Positions 14,578 through 24,236 of a stretch of 45,940 nucleotides of DNA are shown here, one piece after another. A program made the translations under genes and the position numbers. Within the stretch, counting starts at the first letter, position 1, and every line of letters begins with the position of its first letter. The notes beneath the pieces are model-generated. The model did not search any database. It had not been told where the DNA came from and saw only the letters and a list, made by a program, of their open reading frames with translations. This stretch comes from Roseiflexus sp. (lineage in GTDB: Bacteria; Chloroflexota; Chloroflexia; Chloroflexales; Roseiflexaceae), in contig JANWXL010000475.1 in the NCBI GenBank assembly GCA_025055265.1, positions 1-45,940 on the forward strand, in the 5' to 3' direction.

Positions 14578-14784
14578 TTAGCGCGCCCGATACATCGTGC
14601 GCAGGCACTGGGTGCACACCTTGATCTGCACTTTTTCGCCATCGACCATGATCGTCGTCTTCTGCACATTCGGTTTGAAGGTGCGATTCGTCTTTGGCGC
14701 GCGCCGCGCCCAGCCGCCCGACGCTTTGTGCCGGATGTTGCGCCCAAAACTGACGCTCTTGTTGCAAACCATACACTTTGCCAT
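14578..14784 (-). CDS. rpmB: 50S ribosomal protein L28 (cysteine-containing form)
   Basis: MAKCMVCNKSVSFGRNIRHKASGGWARRAPKTNRTFKPNVQKTTI...VCTQCLRTMYRAR. Confidence 0.95.
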   Translation of the reverse strand: MAKCMVCNKSVSFGRNIRHKASGGWARRAPKTNRTFKPNVQKTTIMVDGEKVQIKVCTQCLRTMYRAR

Positions 14785-14845
14785 ATCAGTCTGCTCCCCC
14801 GGCGTTGCCAGGAATATCACAACGTTGTTGACACACTAGCAGGAG

Positions 14846-14874
14846 ACTATACCACATTCTGATGCACAACGCAA
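14846..14874 (-). promoter_or_regulatory. Candidate rpmB promoter TTGCGT-17-TATAGT
   Basis: Reverse strand: TTGCGT (14869-14874), 17-nt spacer, TATAGT (14846-14851). Confidence 0.4.
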
Positions 14875-15239
14875 CCGGAGAAATTATGAACAATCACGCC
14901 ACAAGCAGCACAGCGCCAGCCGGGCGCATACTTGTTGCGCCGCGCGCCATCGCCTCAATCGCCGCTGCTGCCGCACTGCAAACTGATGGCGTCGCCGGTC
15001 TGAGCGATCCGCAGGGTCCGCCGCGTGTCCTTCCGCCAGGCGACGAGCGCCGCGGCATCGAGGTGCATGTGCATCAGAACCATCTCGAGGTCGATGTGCA
15101 CCTGATCGTCCAGACAGGCAGACCTATTGCCGACGTGGCGCACGCTGCGCAATCCGCTGTGCGCGCTGCGCTATCGTTTGCGCTCGACCTTCCCGAACTG
15201 ACGGTCAACATTCGCGTGCAGGGGGTGGGAGGGCGATAA
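14862..15239 (+). CDS. Asp23/Gls24 family protein
   Basis: GRILVAPRAIASIAAAAALQTDGVAGL...VHLIVQTGRPIADVAHAAQSAVRAAL...VNIRVQGV; overlaps the next gene (ATGA). Start may be the ATG at 14886. Confidence 0.85.
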   Translation: MHNATGEIMNNHATSSTAPAGRILVAPRAIASIAAAAALQTDGVAGLSDPQGPPRVLPPGDERRGIEVHVHQNHLEVDVHLIVQTGRPIADVAHAAQSAVRAALSFALDLPELTVNIRVQGVGGR

Positions 15240-16798
15240 TGACGGGCGCGTGGAATGGCGAGCATCTGCTGGAGGCATTACGCACAGCGTCGCGCGATCT
15301 GGAGCGTCACGCGGCGTCGCTCAATGCACTGAACGTGTTCCCTGTTCCCGATGGCGATACCGGGACGAATATGGCGCTGACGTTGAGCGGCGCGCTGCGC
15401 GACATTACGCCGCACCCCTCGTGCAGCGTGGTGGCGGAGCGGGTCGGCTACTGGGCAACCATGCGCGGGCGCGGCAACTCGGGCATCATTCTGTCGCAGA
15501 TCCTGCGCGGCGTTGCGACGGCGCTCGCCGGACATCACCTGATGAGCGGGCGCGAACTGGCGGCTGCCCTGGCGCACGGCAGCGCCCGCGCCTATGAAGC
15601 CGTGCTGCGTCCGGTCGAAGGCACAATGCTGACGGTCATTCGCTGCGCTGGCGAGGCGGCGCAACGCGCCATCGCCGCTGGCGAAGCGTCGGTGAGCGCC
15701 GTGCTCGATGCAGCCGTGCGTGAAGCGCGCGCCGCTGTGATGCGCACGCCGCAGTTGCTGGCGACCCTGCGCGAGGCGGGGGTGGTCGATGCTGGCGGGC
15801 AGGGTTTACTTGTGCTGCTCGAAGCGCTGCTGCGCTATGCGCGCGGCGAAACGGGCGAGTTGCACGCACCAGCGGTTACGCCAGCAGCGATTGTTGACGA
15901 TCATGCCGGGAGCGCAGGCTATTGCACCAGTTTTGTGATCCATAAGGCGATTGCGTCGCTGGACGCGATCCGGCGCGTTTTTGCGGCGCTTGGCGACTCG
16001 CTGGTCGTGGCGGGGGATCAGGCGCTGGTCAAAGTGCATCTTCACACTCCGCGCCCGGGTGATGCGCTCAATCAGGCGCTGGAGTTCGGCGCGCTCGATC
16101 AGATTGAGGTGGTCAACATGGACCTGCAGCGCGCTGCGCGCGATGCGGGTGAGGCGCTGCCTGCGGATCCGCTGCCAGCGGAGAGCGTCGAGGCGCCCAC
16201 CGCTCCTGGCATTATCGCGCTGGCGTCGGGCGCCGGATATGCGGCGATCCTGCGCGACCTGGGCGCCGATCTGGTGTGGGAAACAACGGCGCTGCCGACG
16301 ATTGATGAGTGGCGCGCCGCTCTCGAGCGCCTGCCGCAGCGCGACATTCTCGTGCTGCCCAATGATCCGCAGGCGGTGGAAACGGCGCAGGCGGCTGCAC
16401 GCCAGGTCGCCAGGCGCGTTGAGGTCGTGCCGACGACCTCGCCGCCACAGGGGATCGCCGCGCTGCTGGCGCTGAACTTCCAGGCTGAGATTGATCAGAA
16501 TGTCCAGACAATGACGGCAGCCGCAGAACGTGTGCGGGTCATCACCTTCAACTGGCGCCAGGGCAACAAGCCCGAAACGCCTGCAGAAATGGCGCAAGAT
16601 GCGTATAATGTGTGTCATACGCTGCGCCAGATTGGAGCGAGTGACGCTGAAGTCGCAACGCTCTACTACAGCCAGGGGATCGACGATGCCCAGGCAGCGA
16701 TGCTGGCGGAAACCATCCGCGCCGCTTTCCCCGCGCTGCATGTCGACATGCACGCCAGCGGGCAGCCTGGTTGCGATATTATCATCGCTCTTGAATAA
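15239..16798 (+). CDS. DAK2-domain protein YloV / fatty acid kinase FakA-like
   Basis: LNALNVFPVPDGDTGTNMALTL, GRGNSGIILSQILRG, VDAGGQGLL. Confidence 0.9.
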   Translation: MTGAWNGEHLLEALRTASRDLERHAASLNALNVFPVPDGDTGTNMALTLSGALRDITPHPSCSVVAERVGYWATMRGRGNSGIILSQILRGVATALAGHHLMSGRELAAALAHGSARAYEAVLRPVEGTMLTVIRCAGEAAQRAIAAGEASVSAVLDAAVREARAAVMRTPQLLATLREAGVVDAGGQGLLVLLEALLRYARGETGELHAPAVTPAAIVDDHAGSAGYCTSFVIHKAIASLDAIRRVFAALGDSLVVAGDQALVKVHLHTPRPGDALNQALEFGALDQIEVVNMDLQRAARDAGEALPADPLPAESVEAPTAPGIIALASGAGYAAILRDLGADLVWETTALPTIDEWRAALERLPQRDILVLPNDPQAVETAQAAARQVARRVEVVPTTSPPQGIAALLALNFQAEIDQNVQTMTAAAERVRVITFNWRQGNKPETPAEMAQDAYNVCHTLRQIGASDAEVATLYYSQGIDDAQAAMLAETIRAAFPALHVDMHASGQPGCDIIIALE

Positions 16799-16844
16799 AT
16801 GCCGTCAGGCGCCGCTATGTGCGTACAGGTGAAATGAGAAACGT

Positions 16845-17693
16845 ATGGCTGGCATTAAAATCGTCACCGACAGTTCCAGTGACATCCCGCTGAGTGTTGC
16901 GCACGAGTTGGGGATCGAGATCGTGCCGCTGCAAGTTGTCGTTGGCAATCAGAGTTATCGCGCCGGTCTCGACATCACCGCAGATCAGTTTTATCAGGCA
17001 ATGCAGGAGAATCGTGCGCAGATCGCGGTGCAGCCGCCGCCAATGACGACCTTCGAGCAACTGTACCGCCGTCTGACGCTGGAGTACGATCACATCTTTT
17101 CGATCCATCTCTCCAGCCGCCTCGTGCCGGGTTATCGGGTGGCGCAGCAGGCGCGCAGCCGTTTGCCCGCGTCGTCCAGTCGGGTAGAGATCATCGACAG
17201 TAAATTGATCTCTATGGCGCTCGGCATGGTCGTCGTCCACGCGGCGCGCGCTGTGCGCGATGGCGCAACTCCGGCAGAAGTCGCGCAGTTGATCAGCCTG
17301 TTGACCCAGCATTGCCATCTGGTCTTCTTCGTCGATACCATCGAATACCTCGAGCATAGCGGAAGGCTGGCGCTGGCAACCACCGTGCTCGGATCGATGC
17401 AGCGCATCAAGCCGCTGCTCCTGCTCGACGACGGCGAGATCGTACCCTACGAACGCACCCGCACCCGCGCCAAAGCCATTGAAGGGCTGTACACCTTCAT
17501 CGAAGATTTTCCCCGCGTCCGCGAAGTGACGGCGCTGTATGCAACGACGCCGGAAGATGTCGAGAAGTTGCTGGAAAAGGTCGATCCAATCTTCCCGCGC
17601 GACCGGGTGCAGATCGCGCAGTTTGGTCCCAGCGTCGGCGCATTCCTCGGACCCGGCGCCATGGGCGTGGCTGTTTTCGAGGGGATCGATTGA
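16845..17693 (+). CDS. DegV family protein (FakB-like fatty acid-binding)
   Basis: IKIVTDSSSDIPLSVAHELGIEIVPLQV; VDTIEYLEHSGRL; PSVGAFLGPGAMGV. Confidence 0.9.
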   Translation: MAGIKIVTDSSSDIPLSVAHELGIEIVPLQVVVGNQSYRAGLDITADQFYQAMQENRAQIAVQPPPMTTFEQLYRRLTLEYDHIFSIHLSSRLVPGYRVAQQARSRLPASSSRVEIIDSKLISMALGMVVVHAARAVRDGATPAEVAQLISLLTQHCHLVFFVDTIEYLEHSGRLALATTVLGSMQRIKPLLLLDDGEIVPYERTRTRAKAIEGLYTFIEDFPRVREVTALYATTPEDVEKLLEKVDPIFPRDRVQIAQFGPSVGAFLGPGAMGVAVFEGID

Positions 17694-17696
17694 TCT

Positions 17697-18542
17697 ATGC
17701 CGTCGGTCAAGATTGTTGTTGATTCGACTGCTGACATCCCGGCTGATGTTCGCGCTGCATACCATATTCACGTCGTACCAGTGCTGTTGCATCGGCGCGG
17801 TGAAACGCTGCGCGACGACATCGATATCAGCCGCGATGAGTACTATCGCTGGATCGCCGAACACGACGACCTTCCAACGACCTCGGCGCCATCGGTTGGC
17901 ATGTTCGAGGAGGTGTTTCGGGAGTTGACGCGCGACGGCAGCGCAGTGCTGTCGTTGAGCGTCGCCGCTGGCTTGAGCGCTACGTACAGCGCCGCCGTTC
18001 AGGCCGCGCGTCTTGTTGAGGACGCGCGCATCGTCTGCGTTGACAGTCACTCGATTGCCATGCCGATTGCTTATCTGGCGCTCGCCGCTGCACGCCGTCT
18101 GTCGCAGGGCGCCACGCTCGACGAGGCGGTTGCGCTGGTTGAACGCCTGCGCGATCAAACGGTCGCATATGTAGCACTTCAAACATTGCGATACCTGGAG
18201 CGCGGCGGACGCATCAGTCGCACCCGCGCACTGCTCGGCACGTTGCTCGATGTCAAACCGATCCTGGAGGTGCGCGACTCGCAGGTGTTGCCGGTCGAGC
18301 GAGTGCGCACCTGGCGGCGCGTCCCAGCGCGCTTGCTGGAACTGGCACAGGCGCGGGGCACGTATCAGGAACTGAGCGTCGTCTACACGACTGACCGCGT
18401 TGAAGCCGAATCGCTGGCAGATGCCTGCGCCGATGCGGGACTGCTCGCGCGCGACCGCATTCGCACTGTGCAGATCGGCGCGGTGCTCGGCACGCATATG
18501 GGACCCGGAGCGCTTGGCATCACCGGTTTGCTGGCTTCATAA
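17697..18542 (+). CDS. DegV family protein (second FakB-like paralog)
   Basis: VKIVVDSTADIPADVRAAYHIHVVPVLL; LQTLRYLERGGRISRT; GAVLGTHMGPGALGI. Confidence 0.9.
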   Translation: MPSVKIVVDSTADIPADVRAAYHIHVVPVLLHRRGETLRDDIDISRDEYYRWIAEHDDLPTTSAPSVGMFEEVFRELTRDGSAVLSLSVAAGLSATYSAAVQAARLVEDARIVCVDSHSIAMPIAYLALAAARRLSQGATLDEAVALVERLRDQTVAYVALQTLRYLERGGRISRTRALLGTLLDVKPILEVRDSQVLPVERVRTWRRVPARLLELAQARGTYQELSVVYTTDRVEAESLADACADAGLLARDRIRTVQIGAVLGTHMGPGALGITGLLAS

Positions 18543-18551
18543 GAAGACCCT

Positions 18552-20983
18552 ATGGACGGCAAAGACCAGATTGTTCGCCTGGGCAAACTGCTGGCGGAGG
18601 AAGAGCGTCGCGGCTGTAACGATAGCGTCGTTGCCGGAGGTCTGGAGCGCTTCCTGACCGCATGGCGTCTGGACGCTGGCGCTGCGCTGCGCTACGAGCC
18701 GGTGCAACAGGCGCTCGAACTGCTTGCCGGATACACGATGCTCGATCAGCCGACCCGACGCGCGCGCCGACCCGTCGTTCTTCCCGTCCCGCTGCTCCAT
18801 CGCGCCCGCTCACCCCTGATTCGCCGCTCGATGACATACCAGGCATCACCCGCCAGATGGTGCAGTCGTTCCGGCGCCTCGGCGTTCACACCGTCCGCGA
18901 CCTGCTCTACCACTTTCCTCACCGCTACGACGACTTCACCTCGCGCAAGACGATCGCCGAACTGCAACCGGGCGCGGTTGAGACCATCATTGCCGAAGTG
19001 CTGGATGTGCGCACCCTGCCGATGAAGAGTGGCGGCTCGCGGCTCGATATCCTGGTCGGCGATGAAACCGGCACGCTCAAGGTGGTCTTTTTCCGCCAGC
19101 CCTGGCTGGCGCAGCGCTTCCTGGTCGGCACAAAAGTTGTGTTGAGCGGGAAGATCGGCGTTTACGACGGCTTGCGCCAGATGGCGTCACCCGAATGGCA
19201 ACCATTCACCGACGATGATCTGATTCACGTCGGGCGTCTGGTGCCGGTCCATCCCCTCACCCGCGGGCTGGTCGAACGGAGCGCGCGTGCGCTGATCAAG
19301 CAGGCAGTGGATCGCTGCGCGCCGATGCTGGAAGATCATCTGCCTCCCGCTGTGCGCGAACGAACCGGGTTGATGCCGCTGTCGGAAGCCATCGCGCAGA
19401 TTCACTTTCCCGATACTCACGAAAAGCTGGAGCAGGCGCGCCGTCGCCTCGGCTTCGACGAGTTCCTGTTCATTCAACTGGGCGTCCTGCAACGCAAGAT
19501 GATCTGGCAGGCGCAGCACGGGTACGCCATCACTCGCCGCGACGAGGTGCACGAAGCGTTTCTCAGGCGGCTGCCATTCGAGTTGACCGGCGCCCAGGTG
19601 CGCGCCATTGAAGAAATCATCGCTGACATGGAGCGTCCCGTGCCAATGGCGCGTCTCCTGCAGGGCGATGTGGGCAGCGGCAAAACCGTTGTCGCGGCAG
19701 CGGCGGCGCTGCAGGTGATCGCGGCTGGCTATCAGGCGGCGCTCATGGCGCCGACTGAGCTGCTGGCGGAGCAGCACTATCGTAGTTTGCGCGCACTCCT
19801 GAGCAAAGTGCCGGTTCCCCGCGATCAGCGTCACGCTCCAGAGAACGACGATCTTGACCCGGATCAGCGCGAGCGCCTGGAAGAGATCAAACGCATTCTG
19901 GGCATGAGCGGCGATGATGACCTCGACAGGCGCGGGGTGCGGGTGGCGCTGCTCACCGGCAGCCTCGGCGCAAAAGAGCGCCGCCGGGTGCTGGAAGGAA
20001 TTGCACGCGGCGACATCGACCTGATCGTCGGCACGCACGCGCTGATCACCGAAAGCGTGCAGTACGCCGCGCTCGGGCTGGCGATCGTCGATGAGCAGCA
20101 CCGCTTTGGCGTCGAACAGCGGCAGCGCCTGAAGGATAAAGGGTACAATCCGCATATGCTGGTCATGACGGCGACCCCCATCCCGCGGACGCTGACGTTG
20201 ACGATCTATGGCGACCTGGACGTATCGGTGCTCGACGAGTTGCCGCCGGGACGCCAGGAGATCAAGACGCGCTGGATCACCACCGTTGAGCGCGAAAAAG
20301 CCTACCGCCACATCCGGCGCGAGGTCGCCAAAGGGCGCCAGGCGTTCGTCATCTGCCCGCTGGTCGAAGAGAGTGAAAAGGTCGATCTGCCCTCCGCCGA
20401 AGAGATGCATGCCATGCTCTCGCGCGACGTCTTCCCCGATCTGCGGGTTGCGCTGATCCACGGCAAAATGCTGCCGCGCGAGAAGGACGCCGTTATGATC
20501 GCCTTTCGCAACCACGAATATGATATCCTGGTCGCCACTGCCGTGATCGAGGTCGGCATCGATGTGCCCAATGCGACAACGATCCTGATCGAAGGAGCGG
20601 AGCGGTTTGGTCTGGCGCAGTTGCACCAGTTCCGCGGGCGAGTCGGGCGCGGGGTGCACCAGAGTTACTGCATCCTGGTGTGCGACAAGGAACAGAATGA
20701 GGTAACGCGCCAGCGCATGGAGGCGATGGAGACGATCACCGATGGCTTTCGCCTGGCGGAGATCGACCTGCAACTGCGCGGACCTGGCGAATTCTTCGGC
20801 ACCCGGCAGAGCGGCACCCCCGACCTCAAAGTGGCGCAGTTGACCGACGTGCGCCTGCTTCAGACGGCATACCGCGAAGCGCACAAGATCCTGGCGGACG
20901 ACCCGCAACTTGAGCGACCTGAACACGCACTCTTGCGCGCAAAGATGGATGCGTTCTGGGTCAATGCCCTGCCAGCAGGATAG
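18552..20983 (+). CDS. recG: ATP-dependent DNA helicase RecG with apparent -1 frameshift near 18750-18830 (track ORF 18662-20983 carries the core)
   Basis: Core: LLQGDVGSGKTVVAAAAAL, MAPTELLAEQHY, DEQHRFGVEQR, MTATPIPRTL, QFRGRVGRG. Plausible N-terminus (MDGKDQIVRLGKLLAEEERRG...LELLAGYTMLDQPTRR) lies in another frame. Confidence 0.85.
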
Positions 20984-20989
20984 GAAGAG

Positions 20990-21013
20990 GGGTCCAGGCA
21001 TGAATTGTCAGAC
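20990..21013. repeat. 24-nt dispersed repeat end, inverted match to 29143-29166
   Basis: gggtccaggcatgaattgtcagac vs reverse complement of 29143-29166 gggtccaggcatgaagtgtcagac (1 mismatch). Confidence 0.8.
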
Positions 21014-21063
21014 GGATTGCGAACACGGCGGATGCACTATGAACGTCATGCACCCGAACATGC

Positions 21064-21092
21064 GTAAGGGCGGGTCTGAGACCCGCCCTTAC
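21064..21092. terminator. Perfect 14-bp inverted repeat hairpin downstream of recG (terminator-like, no clear U-tract)
   Basis: GTAAGGGCGGGTCT-G-AGACCCGCCCTTAC. Confidence 0.55.
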
Positions 21093-21181
21093 AGTGTCTG
21101 AGACCAGAATGACGGGTGGGGTGGCGGTAAACGCGGCGCTTGCTGTCAACTCATGACTGCACCCTGGGAAGAGTCTGGCTA

Positions 21182-21210
21182 TTGAGATTTGGTTGAGACT
21201 GGTGTAATAT
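21182..21210 (+). promoter_or_regulatory. Candidate promoter TTGAGA-17-TAATAT upstream of the MNT/HEPN pair
   Basis: TTGAGA 21182-21187, 17-nt spacer, TAATAT 21205-21210. Confidence 0.45.
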
Positions 21211-21247
21211 AGAACACGAAGCCCTGCTCTGACTCTGGCGGACTATC

Positions 21248-21664
21248 GTGTCATCTTCCGTCTCCGCTCTGCAAGGCGCTCTCATGAGTGCGAAGACCAA
21301 CATTCCGGGTATGGATCGCCCAATCGAAGAATATGTCGAACGCTGGCGTCGTCGCCAGGCTATTGAACGCGAGCGCAACCGGCGTCTGGCGCGCCAGGCG
21401 CGGCACGACGCTGAACATATTGCAGCCACGCTGCGTCAGAAGTTTGGCGCGACCCGCGTCATTCTGTTTGGCTCACTGGTCACCAGTCGCTTCGCCGCCG
21501 ACTCTGACATCGATCTGGCGGTGGACGGGCTTGCGCCTGCCGACTACTTCCCTGCGCCGGCGGAAGCCGGAAAGCTGACCGACTTTCCGGTGGATCTGAA
21601 GCCGCTTGGCGAGTTGTTTCCGCATGTTCGCGATCGGGTCCTGGCGACGGGAGAAGATCTGTAA
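21248..21664 (+). CDS. MNT-family nucleotidyltransferase (MntA-like)
   Basis: VILFGSLVTSRFAADSDIDLAVDGL fits GSX10DXD. Confidence 0.87.
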   Translation: MSSSVSALQGALMSAKTNIPGMDRPIEEYVERWRRRQAIERERNRRLARQARHDAEHIAATLRQKFGATRVILFGSLVTSRFAADSDIDLAVDGLAPADYFPAPAEAGKLTDFPVDLKPLGELFPHVRDRVLATGEDL

Positions 21665-21666
21665 GT

Positions 21667-22173
21667 ATGCAACCAGTGTCACCAGAACGCTTACGCGGCG
21701 TCGCAACTGATCTTTCCGCAGAACTCGAGCGGTTGCAACGCCTGTCAGAAGATATTGCATTTGTACACGCAGAAATCGCGCACGATCCAGGGCACGCCAG
21801 GCTGTTCTACGAAAACCTTGCGCTCAAGCTGCACAACTTCTACACCGGTTGCGAGCGCATTTTTCAGACAGTAGCCGCAGAACTGAATGGCGCTTCGCCG
21901 GGTGGCTTCGACTGGCAGCGGCGATTGTTCGAGCGCATGGGAGCCGCCTGGGGCGACCGTCCTGCCATGCTGTCCGGCGACAGCATTGATGGTCTGCGCG
22001 AATTCCTGGCGTTTCGCCACGTGGTAAGGAATCTCTACGGTTTCGAGCTCGACGAAGAGCGAATCGAACGTCTGATTGCACGTTATCCGGTTGTCTGGGG
22101 TCAGGTCGAAGTCGATCTCCAGCGGTTCATCGCCTGGCTGGAGACGCTTGCTGATCAGTTATCCGCCAACTGA
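21667..22173 (+). CDS. HEPN / HepT-like protein paired with the MNT protein
   Basis: All-helical-looking protein with FRHVVRNLYGFELDEERIERLI, located 2 bp after the MNT gene. Confidence 0.7.
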   Translation: MQPVSPERLRGVATDLSAELERLQRLSEDIAFVHAEIAHDPGHARLFYENLALKLHNFYTGCERIFQTVAAELNGASPGGFDWQRRLFERMGAAWGDRPAMLSGDSIDGLREFLAFRHVVRNLYGFELDEERIERLIARYPVVWGQVEVDLQRFIAWLETLADQLSAN

Positions 22174-22310
22174 GTTCATACCACTGCTCCGCACCTTCTA
22201 TTCGTCAGGCTCACAGCGCTGTGGCACACGCTCGGGCTGCATCGCCGTCTGTGCGTGTTTGCGAAGATTCTTCCGACTCGTCGGGCGTGGAACAATGACA
22301 GGAGGGGACA

Positions 22311-22985
22311 ATGCCGAGGGTGATCGTTTTCGATGTGAACGAAACGTTGCTGGACATGCGCGCGCTCGATCCGCTCTTCACGCGGATATTTGGGGTTGCG
22401 AACGCACGCCAGGCGTGGTTCAACCAGGTGCTTCAGTCGGCGTTCTTGACGACCATCACTGGAGAGTATGTCAACTTTACCAGGATCTGGGCAACGGCGC
22501 TGGAGATGACCGCTGCACGCTATGGCGTGTCGCTTTCGGCGGATGATAGCGCCGCTGTCCTCAATGGCATGCGTCACTTACCGCCCCATGCCGACGTCCC
22601 TGCTGCACTCGAGCGGCTGCGCTCCGCCGGTTTGCGTCTGGCAGCATTGACGAACTCAACCGAGGAAGTGGCGATGACGCAGTTGACGAATGCCGGGATT
22701 GCGCACTTCTTCGAGAACATCTTTTCCGCCGACATTGTGCGACGCCTGAAACCGGCGTCGGAACCCTACGAATACGCCGCAACCCGCCTCTACGTTCCAA
22801 CTCGACGGATCCGCATGGTTGCAACGCATGCCTGGGACATTGCCGGAGCCTTGCGCGCCGGTTGCGCCGCCGCCTTCGTCGCGCGCCCTGGCACGGTGCT
22901 CGACCCGCTCGTTCCACGTCCTGATGTCGTTGGTACGGATATGGCGGAGGTCGTTGATCAGATCCTTGCGATTGAATGTCCGTGA
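22311..22985 (+). CDS. Haloacid dehalogenase type II (HAD superfamily)
   Basis: VIVFDVNETLLDMRALDPLFTRIFG, LAALTNSTEEV, KPASEPYEYAA, MVATHAWDIAGALRAG. Confidence 0.88.
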   Translation: MPRVIVFDVNETLLDMRALDPLFTRIFGVANARQAWFNQVLQSAFLTTITGEYVNFTRIWATALEMTAARYGVSLSADDSAAVLNGMRHLPPHADVPAALERLRSAGLRLAALTNSTEEVAMTQLTNAGIAHFFENIFSADIVRRLKPASEPYEYAATRLYVPTRRIRMVATHAWDIAGALRAGCAAAFVARPGTVLDPLVPRPDVVGTDMAEVVDQILAIECP

Positions 22986-23115
22986 CGAACAGGGAGTTTC
23001 CGCCCGCGCGATCCGGCGCCGCGCCCGGCGCGTATTATGGTATGCTATGCTTCACTGACCGGCATGCAAGCACACACGAGCGACGGATGGCAGTCACAAG
23101 AGAAAGAGCAATGCC

Positions 23116-23400
23116 ATGCACGGCGAGTACAAAATCCCTGGCGGGAAACTGGTGGTCGTCGATCTGAACGTGACCGATGGCGCACTGCGTGATGTCGTCT
23201 TGAGCGGCGATTTCTTTCTCGAACCAGCGGAAGCGCTGGAATGGATGGCGGCAGCGATCGAAGGTCTTCCGGTAGACACGCCGGTGGAGATGATCGCCGA
23301 ACGGGTGCGTGGAGCAGCGGCGCACGCCGAATTGCTCGGCATTACGCCGGAAGGGGTCGCTGAAGCGGTGCGTCGCGCTCTGCAGGGAGGTGCGCAATGA
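23116..23400 (+). CDS. Lipoate-protein ligase accessory subunit (LplB-like, separate LplA C-terminal domain)
   Basis: MHGEYKIPGGKLVVVDLNVTDGALRDVVLSGDFFLEPAEAL; ATGA overlap with the LplA-like gene. Confidence 0.75.
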   Translation: MHGEYKIPGGKLVVVDLNVTDGALRDVVLSGDFFLEPAEALEWMAAAIEGLPVDTPVEMIAERVRGAAAHAELLGITPEGVAEAVRRALQGGAQ

Positions 23401-24182
23401 GCACATACCCATCATCTTCCTGGCGCGCGTATGACTGGCAGTTGATCCGGGACGCGCCGATCATCCCGGTGATGCACATGGCGCTCGATGAGGCGCTGCT
23501 GGAAGAAGTCGCCGCTGGACGGCGCCCGCCGACGCTGCGCATCTGGGAGTGGGCCGCCAGCGCCGTTGTAATCGGACGCTTCCAGTCGCTGCGCAACGAG
23601 GTCGATCTGGAAGGCGCGCAACGCCACGGCGTCCAGGTTGTCCGGCGAATCACCGGCGGCGGCGCAATGTTCATCGAACCGGGGAACACGATTACCTACT
23701 CGATCTACGCGCCGGTCGAACTGGTGGCAGGCATGAGCATGGTCGACTCCTACGCCTTCTTCGACCGCTGGGTGCTCGATGCGCTGGCGTCGCTCGGCGT
23801 CGAGGCGTGGTACCAGCCAATCAACGACATCACTTCGGCGGCGGGCAAGATCGGCGGAGCGGCGCAAACGCGGCGCAACGGCGCAGTGCTCCACCACGTG
23901 ACGATGGCGTATGACATCGACAGCGCCAAGATGCTGGAGGTGCTGCGGATCGGGCGTGAGAAACTCAGCGACAAGGGGATTGCCAGCGCCGCCAAGCGAG
24001 TCGATCCGCTGCGGCGTCAGACCGGTCTGCCGCGTGATGCAATCATCGAGCGCATGATCGAGACCTTCCGCACACAGAATGGCCTGACCGACTCCGCGCT
24101 GAAGCCAGAGGAATGGCAGGCCGCCGAACGGCTGGTCGAAACCAAATTCGGCACGGAGGAATGGCTGCGGGCGGTGCCATGA
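23397..24182 (+). CDS. Lipoate-protein ligase A catalytic domain
   Basis: MALDEALLEEVAAGRRPPTLRIWEW, VVRRITGGGAMFIEPGNTITYSI, PINDITSAAGKIGGAAQTRRNGAVLHH. Confidence 0.88.
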   Translation: MSTYPSSSWRAYDWQLIRDAPIIPVMHMALDEALLEEVAAGRRPPTLRIWEWAASAVVIGRFQSLRNEVDLEGAQRHGVQVVRRITGGGAMFIEPGNTITYSIYAPVELVAGMSMVDSYAFFDRWVLDALASLGVEAWYQPINDITSAAGKIGGAAQTRRNGAVLHHVTMAYDIDSAKMLEVLRIGREKLSDKGIASAAKRVDPLRRQTGLPRDAIIERMIETFRTQNGLTDSALKPEEWQAAERLVETKFGTEEWLRAVP

Positions 24183-24236
24183 TTTGAGCGCGGCAAAGAC
24201 GTTGCAATGCAACGTCTTTACCGCGCCGCAGGGGAT

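Noticed and set aside
16815-18497. 560-aa minus-strand ORF opposite the degV genes
   Set aside because: Shadow ORF of GC-rich coding DNA; Arg/His/Gln-rich low-information protein while the plus strand encodes clear DegV motifs.
19187-21001. 604-aa minus-strand ORF opposite recG
   Set aside because: Antisense shadow of the RecG helicase core.
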